DNA from: Oscheius tipulae
Lineage: Eukaryota; Nematoda; Chromadorea; Rhabditida; Rhabditidae
NCBI GenBank assembly: GCA_037178975.1
Contig: JASJZH010000003.1
Location: 5,642,001 to 5,706,000 of the forward strand
Direction: 5' to 3'
Length of the DNA stretch: 64,000 nucleotides
Position 1 is the first letter of the stretch, and each line of letters opens with the position of its first letter. Made by a program: the position numbers and the translations under genes. Positions 11,746 through 22,511 of the stretch are shown here, piece by piece. The notes beneath the pieces are model-generated. The model saw only the letters and a program-made list of their open reading frames with translations. It did no database searches and was not told where the DNA came from.

Positions 11746-14092
11746 TCAAAATTCGGCTAGTTGGACAGTGGTATCGTTGTATTCCACTTCGAGAATGTTG
11801 ATATTTGAGGGGGTCGTGTTGAAACTACTGTCAGAAGAGGACGAAGCAGACTCCGAGTAGTCGACTTCGGCCGCAAGCATCGAGTACTGGAAAAGTGGCC
11901 TTTAGGGTTGTTTCGGTGCCAAAAGGTATCATCTGGATCATCGATCTTACTGATCAAATCTATATGATATATCTCTGGTCCCGCACGGACAAGGTGGATG
12001 GCTCAAAACCTACCGTTTCGTTCTGGAGCTCATTCTTGATTTCCTGAATTCTCTGCTTCTCCTCTTCCTCCTCCAACTCGATCGGCTTTGGACTCTCCAC
12101 AACTTGCATCTGGTTCTGCGAGCTCTCCGCACTCGGGAAGCCCACTATGAAGGCCATCTGGGTCGCTCCCGGTTCCATTTTCCTGGTGTGTCCTGGAAAT
12201 GTGACATTTGTATGAGTAGGCTTTCTCCAAAGTGCTAGTGAACAGTGTGTAAGTGAAAAGGAATTAGTTTTGCCTACCTACCAACGATGTAACCTTCTTC
12301 TGGCAGCTCAATACCCTCTTCATCGTGCTCGTAGTCCACCATTTCCGGTGCCTCGTCACCATAGGCATCGTCGTAATCGGGCTGTGATCCAACAAAGCGC
12401 ATCATCTCGTTCTCCGTGTCATTTTCGGTTTCCTGAACAGTCAGATAGGTTCACTTGAAAAGAATTTACCTCATCCGTCAGTTCGACGACTCTCTCCTGC
12501 TCATCTTGCACTTCTTGCTCTTGGGGTTCATCCTCAGCTGGTTCCTCAGGAAGTGCTTCAGGTGCAGCTTCAGGCTCCTCAGTTCCATTCTCTTCCTCTG
12601 CAGCTGGAGGAGCAGTCGAGGTCGAGGGAGCCTCTTCCTGTTCATCTGTAACAACTAATGATGACACTAGTAAGCAACTGTTGGAAAATAATGGAAGGTG
12701 TTGGGGCCAAAACCGGAAAAGAGAACCTACCATGCTCACTGCTGTCACTGCTCTCCTCTCGGATATCTCCTCCGGCCAGACGACGAGGTCTCTTCGATGG
12801 AGGTTGTTCCTAGAATGTATACTGTTTTTAGACTCTCTTCTTTCCGTACCGGCGTGGTCTTCTCCTTCTTTCCGGTCGATCCTGCACTGCCTCTCTTCTT
12901 GTTGGCCGTTTTCTCACTCTTCTCAGCTTTCTTCTGGGCAATCTTCGCCTGACGCTCGTTATATTCAGCCAGAAGTGCATCATCGAGGATATTTTCCTCC
13001 GGTTCCCAGGTGTTGTGACTATAAGATTGATATTCTCAAACAAGCCCAAACTGTCTCGCCCATAATGGGGGATTTGCTATGCATTAGTACCCAGGATATT
13101 CGCTCTAATGAGCAAGCCTCACACCTGTCATAATTAGGAACCGATCTTATATTTCGAAGCAGTCGCCTAATTGTGCGAGAGCGCAGAAAGACATTTCGCG
13201 TTGGCAAAGTTCCCGAAAGAGACGCAGAGGCGGCAGTCTACGGAGGGCCTATTGACGCAGCAGCGTGTATGCAATTGCAGAGAAAAAGATAAATGGCGAG
13301 ACTGCCGGAAATTAGCTTTTTTCTGAGATTCCCTTCCTATCAATCAGAGAGAAAGACCCACCGTGCTGACCATCCCTTCCACTTGACCAGGTAGAAAGTC
13401 TTGCCCTGAAAGATAAATTTTAGTACTGTGTCTCTGGGTCAGTGTCTCTCTTAGTGTGTGTCAACGGTCTCCCTTTCAAGGGAAGATAATACTGCGGGCC
13501 ACGGTCAGGACAAAGAGCACGATATATAAATGAGCCCTCCTGTTACAACAGTTGTTTACTGTTCGAGGACCTCCGACATGGCATCTATTGGGTCGATTCG
13601 TACCAGGAAACTACTGAATATCTGGAGAAAGGGCTCAGCGGGAAGAAATAAACATCTTTGATCTTCTGGCAACGTAAACAGAAAGGGCTTATCACGTTAC
13701 TCGCAAAAATTCTTCTAATTTTTAAAGGAGGAGCGAAATCAATAATTTCTGAACTGGAAGTGGCTCAACACTTACTCTGCAAACGACCCAAATGGCCTTT
13801 GGCTGATAATTGCAAAATGCCCGAATCGTAATCTACAAGCTATAGGCTCAGCCTGCTGATCTAACGAAATTGACAAACTCGAGGAGATTGAGAGAAAAAA
13901 AGGTGTCAGTTCTCATTACGAAAAGGTGGTGCGTTAATTTGGTCTTACGCGGCGGGTGATCTTTGGCATCCCTGTTCTTTTGTTCATTTCTAACCAGGGA
14001 AATAGAAAAAAAAAACATTAACGAACCTTCTCCTGTTTGGTCTTGATCAACTTCTCGACGGCGAAGACGTTGTCGATTTTCTTGTCGGCCAT
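11746..14092 (-). CDS. cec-1: CEC-1-type chromodomain protein
   Basis: Chromobox protein predicted to bind methylated histone H3 tails in the nucleus. I traced eight exons: 14092-14027, 13405-13362, 13018-12850, 12809-12731, 12645-12470, 12432-12282, 12192-12014 and 11886-11746. They keep frame and give 334 residues. The chromodomain is at residues 8-60: [52 protein letters not shown]. The aromatic cage positions (F10, W32, W41) are present. A KKRGSAGSTGKKEK basic stretch precedes RPRRLAGGDIREESSDSSEH, which I recognise from C. elegans CEC-1; a long Glu/Asp-rich tail follows, ending NDTTVQLAEF. A TTCTACAG acceptor lies 15 nt before the ATG. Intron 1 is about 620 bp. If the intron after exon 7 is retained, the frame stays open to 11960, giving an alternative C-terminus. 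Confidence 0.9.
13579..13662 (+). other. Short ORF after a TATA-like box inside cec-1 intron 1 (antisense)
   Basis: On the + strand, ATATATAAATG at about 13521 is followed by an ATG at 13579 opening a 27-codon frame (MASIGSIRTRKLLNIWRKGS...). It lies antisense inside the large first intron of cec-1. It may be a small transcript or chance; no homology is evident. Confidence 0.15.
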
Positions 14093-14226
14093 GTTGTGGA
14101 ATTCCTGTAGAAGAATACACGGGTAGTCGGCGCCCCGGTCGAACCGCTTCGCCCGTCCGCTCGCGTCTGACCTGACCTGGGCCCTCTTCCATCCACAATG
14201 CTCTCTCGTCCTTTCTGTCGACTCTC

Positions 14227-14272
14227 CTATTTATAACATCATCTCTCTCCTCGTTCCGCGCTGACCAATTGG
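14227..14272 (-). promoter_or_regulatory. Candidate cec-1 core promoter (CCAAT + GAGA + TATA)
   Basis: Read on the minus strand, a CCAAT box (CCAATTGG, 14272-14265) is followed by GGAGAGAGATG and a TATA-like TTATAAATAG (14236-14227). That is about 135 bp upstream of the cec-1 ATG and 120 bp upstream of its probable trans-splice acceptor. Order and spacing fit a core promoter. Confidence 0.45.
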
Positions 14273-14711
14273 CTTACTCTCTCGACCCGCAGAGTCTCGG
14301 GAAGGGACCTGACAGCCGGAGGCGGAGTTCTCGGCCAACTACCAGCTGTCTTTTTATTGGGCAAACATTCAGACAGCTGCAAAAATTTCGGAATAAATAT
14401 TGCCGTGCTGAATACTGGAACATATACTACAAGTAGTTGGAGAACTTCAAGAACTGAACAACAGTTCAGAAACGAACTTTTTAAAACTGAAGTTCCGAAA
14501 ACGGGAAAGGATTTTGCCTAAAGGCGAGAAGGGCGGAAAGCTACTGAACAAGGCTCAGGAAACGGTTCTGACACAGAGACAGCTACTCTCCAATGCTACA
14601 GTACCTGACCCAGAGTACAGAGGCCTCTAGTCTGTTCGGACGACATACCTTCACAAGGATTCTCTCGAAGAAAGATGACAGTCCCTATAGTCTCCTACCG
14701 TATCCAGGAAC

Positions 14712-14761
14712 CCTTCTTAAAACTCGCCACGGACTAAAACCTTCTTAAAACTCGCCACGGA
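14712..14761. repeat. Two-copy direct repeat, 28-bp period
   Basis: A 22-bp unit (CCTTCTTAAAACTCGCCACG plus GA) occurs at 14712-14733 and again at 14740-14761 with a 6-bp spacer. It probably arose by local tandem duplication. Confidence 0.8.
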
Positions 14762-15985
14762 ATATCAAGAGTCAATCATTTGAATAGGCCCACGACTTTC
14801 CAGAACGCTCCGAAGAGAGTCGACTAGGCTCGATTTCGTTGAGACTCTCGTTCCCGTGCTCGACTCACATTCATAAGTTGCAAACTGACTCATGGTCTAT
14901 TGGTCACTCTCTTAGAGTCTGGACACGCTGTCTGATAGCCTTTCCTGCTATTATTTTTGTACCCGAGCGTCAGGGGAGCACTGACTCTTGAGAGTTGGAG
15001 CCAACTTCCTGTCATTTTCCCTAGCTACGTGGGCATCACTTTTTCTTTTTTTTTTTTTTTTTTTTTGTACAGCTGCAGCCTGAACAAATTCAAACAAGCC
15101 TATTATTTTTGAAGGGACAATGTTTTGCGAATATCTTGGTATTGGTCAGAAAAGACCCCACACATACACACATTCGTGCCAACTTTTCTAAGTGCTGTCA
15201 GCCGTGGTCGCGCGGACCCGTCAGGAGGCGGGTGTCGGCACCAGGCCAGCGTAATTGAGCGGCTACCGTAATCCGATGAGAGACAGGAGGCTAACTATCA
15301 TATTTACTCCGCGTCAAGGGGTTTGTGTCTGCGTCTCCCGCGCCGTAATTCTATTTCGGCCGCTCCGCTCTCCCCCAATGTTTCCGTTATCTTTAGCGGA
15401 CTTAATGAGTCGTTTCAAATGATCACTCGACTGGGAGATAGGATCTTATCAGAGAGTAGGAAGAGACCCACACTCACAGTAATCATTTTTTTACGTGTGA
15501 TAATCATGTTCTGGAACTTTCGTTATTCCAGTCTATTCAGATTATTCCTTCATTCGCTTTATACGGCCCATCCAAAGCTGGCGTGTTTGATCGTGCGATT
15601 GATCGACGGGGAATTTCCCCAGAGAGAGCCCCGTGGGTGAATCGCAAAGTGCGGCGAGAGAGCACTTATCGGCGGAGAGACATACCGTAATGCGGGGCGG
15701 AGCGTTTGGTCGTTTTGATTGGTTCTAGGCGAGAGGTGGTAGGGAGAACAGAGAGCGAGAGAGCAGTTTGTGGGGAGAGAGCGAAAAGACTCTTTCGCGC
15801 GCGCGGTCCGCGTAGCGATTCTCACATTATACTGTGGCTACACGACGAGCTGCTGGCGGTCTCCTGTCCTTATCGAAACCTTTCCATGTCCTCTGTCATC
15901 CGTCTACATTTTGTAAGATGTCCTGAATTTTTTTCAAAGCAATTCCAAGTCTCCGATCCATGATTTTCATAAATAAAAATTCTGA

Positions 15986-16019
15986 CCAATGGGAGAAGGG
16001 GCGTGGTTAGTCCCGCCCC
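15986..16019. promoter_or_regulatory. CCAAT plus paired Sp/KLF-type GC boxes
   Basis: CCAAT at 15986-15990 is followed by GGGGCGTGG (15998-16005) and CCCGCCCC (16012-16019). The cluster is about 680 bp upstream of the RAWUL-gene ATG. Sp/KLF-type factors bind such motifs; occupancy here is inferred. Confidence 0.35.
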
Positions 16020-16698
16020 TTTGCAATCCATCACCATCTGATTAACCAGCCAGCCTCGCCCCCAACGGGCCGGTTTGGTACACCTCGGGTCTTCTGCCCG
16101 ACTACCATTCTCCTTTCCCTATTCCATTCAAAAATTTCCACGATTCTTTTCTTCCTGTCGCGGCCTCGTCTCCCGTCGCACGCGGCGCCGCGACTGGTCA
16201 TTGCGCGTAAATAGACGGATAAACAATGTGTTCCCGCCTTGCATCTTTTTCCTAAGAAAAAAAAATAAGCTGTTTACCGTAGCCAACTGAGAATTGATCC
16301 AGCTGGCAGCAGCTATCAGCTGTTGGTAGATAACCATCGCTCTTTTGTTTACACTACAGCGGCTCGTTCCGAATACGATAAAGGGCGAACTCTTATCGGA
16401 ACAGAGTCTCTCTCTTTTACACTCTTCCCAGACTGACCTTCTCCTCAGAATAACCTCTTACTCATTAGAATGAATCACTTTCTGCTCAAGACTGTAAACA
16501 ACTTATCCGATTAGTAGGTGCCTAATTACAATGTCTACTGTCACTTGCCACTCAACGTCTTCGAACTCTAAATTATTCTTTGCTCTCTTCGAATCGTCCA
16601 GCTTCCAGAGTTTCTCGGGCTATCCCGACTTATTCTCTCGTCGACTAAAACGTGCTCCTACTTCTTGCGTGGCCTTTCCGGACCGCCTGCTGCGCGCC

Positions 16699-19162
16699 AT
16701 GGAGAAGGCGTCTCGCGATCAGTCTCCCCGGTGAATAATTTATTCATAGAGAGAAAAGAGAAAGGGGGGTGTTCTTCGGGTTTAAAAGATAGCCATCTCG
16801 CCCTCACACGCACAGGTTGTAAAAGCTGACAGCCGCCTTTCTCTCTAGAGAACAGTGATTTTCAGAGATGAGGCTTCGACTTCCAACTCGGCCATCATCA
16901 GTCAGCTGAACAGCCGTTCATCCAGTCCCCAGTCGGTCAAACCGACAAAACGACATCCGGCACTTCCGCCACTTCGGGAGCTGACCTCGAAATCGAAAAA
17001 TGTTCATCCGTTGGCCATTCGACCGCCTTCTGAGAAGACGGTCTCTCCTCGACCGAGTGTTCCGGTTCAAACGTCTGCTTCGACTCGAGCCATGCCATTT
17101 CGAGTTGAAGTTGAAGATGAGGAACCTGTCGACGACGACGAGGACGATATCCTCATGAGAGACGCAATAACTCCGGAGGGATGGAGCTCTTACGTTTCGT
17201 TCCAGTTGGAACACTTTCACACCGGAGTTAAACTGAGAAAGGACTTGGACTATGTGAGTTTTTGTTGGGGGTTATTAGTCCGGAACGGTCTTCCAAACGG
17301 GACCATCTGCGCGACTGAATAAATATGCCACGTGAGTGCAAGTCTTTGTTAGAAGAGGCGCCAACTTTTGGACATTTTTCAGGGAGAAGAGCAAAGTCCC
17401 GTCCCGATCGACAGCGGCTTCAGACGATTCTTCTGTGCTGGTGGTACCACAAAGATTCGGGATCTCAAGCGGCTTTTGGAGGAAAAGTTCTGTCAAACTC
17501 GCAAATATCACATCCACATGATTCATCCCAAGTTCAAAGCCATCTTGGAAGAGAACACGACTCTTGCCTCATTGGCTACCGAGACGAAGTGGAGGAGACA
17601 TCGACCCTTGAAGATTCTCTTCACTCTGATTGCCCCGAAAGAACCGCCTCCGAGTTTGGAGAAGGTACCGATGCAGGTCATGGAGGAAGAGGTAAGGCTT
17701 ATCTTTTAATTTTTTCGAGCTACTGACTTTCAGCCTGCTGTGGAGCCAATTATGGAGCCAGAAGAGGAAGATATCCAGATTATCAATGCCGCCCCGATCC
17801 AGATTCGACCGCAGCAGATGGTTTTCACTCAGCAGCTCCAGAACAATCCAGAACTACAGAGACAGGTATCACTTTTCTCTTATCCTTTTTGAAGAGAGAC
17901 TGTTCAGATCCAGATGCAACTGCAGACACCCCAGTATGCCATGATCAACAATCAAATGATGACCAGAGTTGCTCCGATCAAAAGAAAGAAGAACAGTGAT
18001 GAGACAACTCCTCCTCAACAACAAGCAGTTCAAATGCAGCAGAGAGGCCAGGCGGTGATGCACATGAGGACCAGTACTCAGAATCTCACTCCACAACAGA
18101 TGCAGCATATTCAGCACATCCAGAGACAGATGATGGTTAGTCTTTTCCATATTTTCTTTTTATCAGTTCCATTTCAGGCTCAAGAGGTCAAGAACGTTCG
18201 AATGCCTGCTGTGACCAATAGTCAAGGAGCCAATCTGTATCCAGTTCAAGTGAAAACCGTTCCTGTCTCTCAGGCTAGTGGTCAGACGGCCAACAATGCC
18301 ATTCTCCACAAGCTTTTGCTCCAACAACAGGCCCAAAAACATCAGCAACAACAGCGTCTGAAAGAGCAACAGGCTGCCGTACAACAACATCAGCAACGGG
18401 CCCAGGCACAGCAGTTGCAACACTTGAGACATCTCCAGATACAGGCACAGGCTGTTAATGCTGCTAAAGCAGCTCAGGCCATGAATCAGATTCAGCCACC
18501 GCCTGCTAAGAAGATGGCACTTCAAGAGGCTTTGGGTATGTTTCTCTAGTGTTCGTTCCAACAGCAAAACTATTCAGAAACGACCCCAAAGATGGAGAAA
18601 CCGCCGACGATGTCAACACCTGTCTCTGCCGGTTCGACTCCGGATATTACTCCGACGACTCCTCGTGCTCCATCCGGGAATATCACGGAGAAGAAGTTCC
18701 AAGTTCCGTCTCCTCCTTCGCCGCCTAAACCTCAAGTTATTGCCGCGACTCCGTCTCCTCCTGCCATTTCACCAATTCCGCCGAGGACAAAGCCTGAACT
18801 GAAGCCGTTCGCTGCCCAAGTCAGTGTGCAGCCGATCACAAATGTCAAGACGACCTCTCCTCCTCCTCCCGCTTTGTCGCCAGTCATCCCGAACAACATC
18901 AATTACGTCGAGGAGGCCAAATTGAGAGGACAGCCCTTGGGACTTACTCTGAAGGTGAGTACTTATGCTAATGTCCTTCATTTCCTCCTTATGGGGGCGA
19001 GATACGAACCATGAACAATATAATTTTCAGCAAGCCTTATCGAAGAACCATCAGAAGTCTCCCTTGGATGGAATTCGTGCTCAACATGTAAATGGCGAGC
19101 TTCAGCTTTCAGCCTCGACTATCGAAGTTCTTCGTAACTCGAACATCGTTCCCACCCTGTAA
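16699..19162 (+). CDS. RAWUL-domain, Q/P-rich Polycomb-like protein (possible SOR-1 ortholog)
   Basis: Eight exons (16699-16730, 16866-17253, 17383-17691, 17734-17865, 17908-18135, 18178-18535, 18578-18954, 19031-19162) keep frame and give 651 residues. A Ser/Pro-rich N-terminus (MEKASRDQSPR...) and acidic VEVEDEEPVDDDEDD precede a domain at about residues 120-220. That domain has FRRFFCAGGTTKIRDLKRLL, YHIHMIHPK and ATETKWRRHRPLKILFTL. This is the pattern of the RAWUL ubiquitin-like fold found at the C-terminus of PCGF and RING1 proteins. No RING finger precedes it: there is no Cys/His spacing in the first 120 residues. A long Gln-rich stretch (exons 5-6) and Pro-rich PSPPSPPKPQ / SPPPPALSP segments follow, ending EVLRNSNIVPTL. 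Its neighbour is cec-1; in C. elegans I recall sor-1 beside cec-1, so orthology to SOR-1 is a position-based inference. AATAAA occurs at about 19321. Confidence 0.8.
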
Positions 19163-19400
19163 TCATAGACTTCTTTGGTCACATAGATCAATGTGTCCAT
19201 CTTCATCATTCTGACGGGTTATACTCATCTTTCCGGTCTCTCTTATACCTGTAACATGCCAATACTGTACACAGCCAAATCTGACCTCAAATGTCATAAA
19301 ATTATAGAAGAGTAGATGCTAATAAACAGATTTTTTTCACTTTATTTTCATACTTGTCTTCGGTAGTCGAGAGTTCAGAGGAGACTCACGATCAGCGACA

Positions 19401-19438
19401 AAGAGTCTTTGTTAGATGGAAGAGTCTTTGTTAGATGG
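19401..19438. repeat. 19-bp tandem repeat, two copies
   Basis: AAGAGTCTTTGTTAGATGG is present twice head-to-tail without a spacer. Confidence 0.85.
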
Positions 19439-20904
19439 AAAGTCGAGATTTCCCACGAGATCTGACTCATTGGCCTTCCACGCAACATCCGTTCAAAAAA
19501 GGGCCCGAGAGAATTGGGGACAAAGAGCCGCGTGCTAGGTGACGTGATGTTACCGTCACAGCCCGTGTAAAAAAAGCCGTTGGTAGTAGTTGACGGGGGC
19601 AACAGCTGTGTCACAATAATGGAGCCTCTTGTCGCCGGACTGATATTGTACGATTCATTCTAAACAGAAAGTATCCTGCTCAAAGAAAAGTATTAACTAT
19701 AATACCGCAAGACCCCAATCCGGATGTTCACGAGAAAAACCAAGTTCGCAGCTGCGGGACACCTGGCTTTTTAAATAGTACTTCTTTGTCCGTGGACAGA
19801 AGAAAGAGTCTGCCGGCAGTTCTTTGAGAAAAATGACTTGATTAATAATAAGACGGAGTCATAAAGGGACTTTTTCCGAGTGTTGTTCTTTAAATGACGT
19901 GTAGTTGACCTGAGGCGAGGGATGGTTGTCGGAACAGAAGGGTCCATTCAAAATTTTCTCTTCGAGAGGCAATCGTGTACAACTTGCCTGTTCGCTCTGT
20001 ATTGTGAAAAGGAATCGAAGTGACTGACATTGACGGGGTAAGACTTGACATGTCTCGGTAGGACAATCAAATTACTTGTCTATGCTTCAGTGGCGCTCAC
20101 GTCGCCTGCTACTGTGCAATTCCCGATGGTAAGTGTTTTCCACCCGGATACAAGTTGTTGATCCTTTCCTCGTACTCAAAACAACTATGTTTTCGCGGAT
20201 CTTGAATCACGAGTATTTTCTTCGATACCACAGGGATCCCCTTGAAATAATTTACAGGAGCATGCCCTGCGGACACATCCCTCCATCACCCCCTTCCCCA
20301 TTGTACCTACCGTAATCTGCCTCGACTCGTGTCGCTTTAATTGGCGGGAAGGCATGTCCGTCGGTGACGTCACAACATGCACCACCTTTTATGGCGGCAG
20401 TCAGAAAACAAAATGAATGACCACTTGACAGGCCGTATCTACGCAATCGAGACTAAGTAATGACAGAGACGAGATTGTGGATAATTACGGAGAGAGAGGG
20501 GTGATAAGGGTGAGACGAGAAGGAACTCTCCTTATGATACAGTAACTCATGAAATACCAACTGTTCAGTTTTTTTTTCTTTTCTGTGAATAAGGTGATAG
20601 AACTGGTTGCTTTTGTAACAGTTCCGGTACCGATAACGGAGATAACAATGACCAGTGGCTTATCATTGACGCTCTTTGCAGGAAGCGGGAGACGATAAAA
20701 GGGGGAAAGAGAATGGGAACTCTGAACGTGGAATCAAGAGAAACGGAAGAGCTGCATGTTCTGTTGATTTTAGTAGTGACAATAGAAAAATAAGAGTTTA
20801 TCGCTGTAAAAAAGTACACTGTTACGATACGCTGTCCTCACAAAAATATTTTAAACCAGCTTCGCCGCCACTCTTGTTCTTGTGAACAACTCGCTCTCAG
20901 ACTT

Positions 20905-21000
20905 CAAAATTGACTTGCAAACTCTTGGCACGGACTAATTGCAGACAAACAAACAAGTAAACAGTCCGCCACAGAAACCATCACGCTTTAGAAGATATTT
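20905..21000 (+). repeat. Dispersed repeat, copy B (partial)
   Basis: It carries AAAATTGACTTGCAAACTC, GACAAACAAACAAG and ACAGAAACCATCACGCTTTAG. This matches the 3' part of copies A (1440-1690) and C (34735-34900) in the same order. It appears truncated at its 5' side. Confidence 0.45.
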
Positions 21001-21539
21001 TATTTCCGTGAGGTATGGAATCTTTTAGAAGAGTTTTTGATCACCAATTTACACCATGCTGGAAGAATCATTGGAGGTACTTGAACCGAAGGAGTAACCA
21101 AGAGAGGAGCACCAATAAGACAGACTCCAGTGTAGTTCTGTAGCTCACCCAGAGCAGGACATTGCATGAGAGGAGAGAGACGAATATATGTTTTTCTACT
21201 ACATTTCTAGCATTCTGCGTTTTGTACCAACTCTTCGAAAGGGTAGGCAATATGTGAGTAGTCTTCTCACTTCCTCTTTCATTAGTTCTCGAGTCTAAGA
21301 CAGTAATGGCTCCTAAACTGAATGAGAAGAGAGAAGGGGTCAACTAGACTCCAGAAGACGGTATCAGCCTTTTGTAGCTCTGCATTCACTCGAGAGACCA
21401 TTGCTAACTCGTCAATGCTTTATTCTGTTTATAGACTTCCCCTTTTTTGTTCCACCAAATTAAAATCTGCTCCGAAGATGTGACTGCCTCCCAGGCCATG
21501 CTCATTAGCTCAGTTTCCTATTCGATTCGTCCCACGGGA

Positions 21540-21790
21540 CATTTGCTTCGGATGCTTTTTCGGACGGCGCCCGATGACCAATCGGCCCGATTACGGTGTG
21601 CGCCCTCGGTTGTCAGCAGGCGGCCTTTCAAGTGCCAGCCGCACCCTCGATCAACAGACGACTCGATGCTTTTTCGGGGGACGAGGAGAGAGTGCATCGA
21701 GGGGAGAGAGTCAGAGGCAGAAAAGATAGATAGAGTATAGGGAGAGCGCAGAGAAGAGACGACGGAGACGCAGAAATTGGCCAATCACCT
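21540..21790. promoter_or_regulatory. Promoter-like GAGA/CCAAT block with no assigned gene
   Basis: CCAAT motifs at about 21577 and 21780 flank purine runs such as GAGGGGAGAGAG and AGGGAGAGCG. The composition resembles the block upstream of cec-1 and the one at 15690-15800. Both neighbouring genes end towards this block, so it is not an obvious promoter for either. Confidence 0.25.
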
Positions 21791-22511
21791 GGCACACTTC
21801 AGCCGACTGGACGGCAAGACGAGGGATCAACCAACACGCCCCACTTGGTTGCTGTACAAAATACAGAACTTTCTACTGTAAGAAAAGAGGTCACTGTAGG
21901 TCGAGAACACAAAGAATTGCTGCAGTCGATCTGGATAGGATGGTGCTACAGTTTCCTGTTGTCTTTATGAAAAAATTCTAGTACGAGTCCAAAAAGAACC
22001 AGGACAAAACTTTAGTTACCGTAACAAGTTGGCTGCTGCTACTTCTCCAATTACATTCCCGCAATTCAGGTGGGAATAAACCAAACAATCCTTTGTTCGG
22101 CCAACAGTAAGCCCAGTGTCGGGCAGAAAAATTGAGGAAAATGCTTGGAGTTAGAGAGTTTCAAAGTGGAGAGTTCGCCTACCAGAAACCTCTTAACTTA
22201 TTCGGGTCAAGTCATTGTATATATTACTTCGTTCTCAAACTTCTTCAGATTTATTATCGCAACTCTTGATGTCAGGAGAAAACTTGTTCTTTACTTATGT
22301 AGCCTTTTATGAATCTCTAATAAGACCAAAAAGTCCGCTGAACGTCTTTTCATAAAACCCCGATATTCCCAGATCATTCAGTCTCAATCGCCCACGAGCA
22401 CGCACGTGTCCGTTTCGAGATAAGAGACATAACGCTATTCAGTTTTATTGGAGAAACCGTTGGAATCAACCGGTAGATGAGAATCAATATGACTCAGTAT
22501 ACAACACAACT

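Larger units (their letters stand above)
14273..16698. other. Intergenic region between cec-1 and the divergent RAWUL gene
   Basis: About 2.4 kb shared upstream region. It holds a 28-bp-period direct repeat at 14712-14761 (unit includes CTTCTTAAAACTCGCCACGG), a T-run at about 15048-15067, GAGA-rich and CCAAT-containing stretches at 15690-15800, and a GC-box cluster at 15986-16019. TACCGTAATC-like motifs occur at about 15265 and 15684. No convincing ORF was seen. Confidence 0.5.
19163..22511. other. Intergenic region downstream of the RAWUL gene and PITHD1
   Basis: About 3.3 kb at the convergent 3' ends of two genes. I see a two-copy 19-bp tandem repeat (19401-19438), a dispersed-repeat copy (20905-21000) and a GAGA/CCAAT-rich promoter-like block (21540-21790). 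Short ORFs on both strands lack splice-consistent neighbours or recognisable domains. No gene is called. Confidence 0.45.

Noticed and set aside
12698..13133. Plus-strand ORFs within cec-1
   Set aside because: Antisense shadows of the acidic, GA-rich cec-1 exons, which remain open on the opposite strand.
15043..15067. Long T-run as a possible poly(A) tail of a retrocopy
   Set aside because: No coding sequence or target duplication adjoins it; simple-sequence slippage is enough.
17914..18549. A 211-codon open frame that looks like its own gene
   Set aside because: It is exons 5 and 6 of the RAWUL-domain gene read through a 42-nt intron; splice sites on both sides keep frame.
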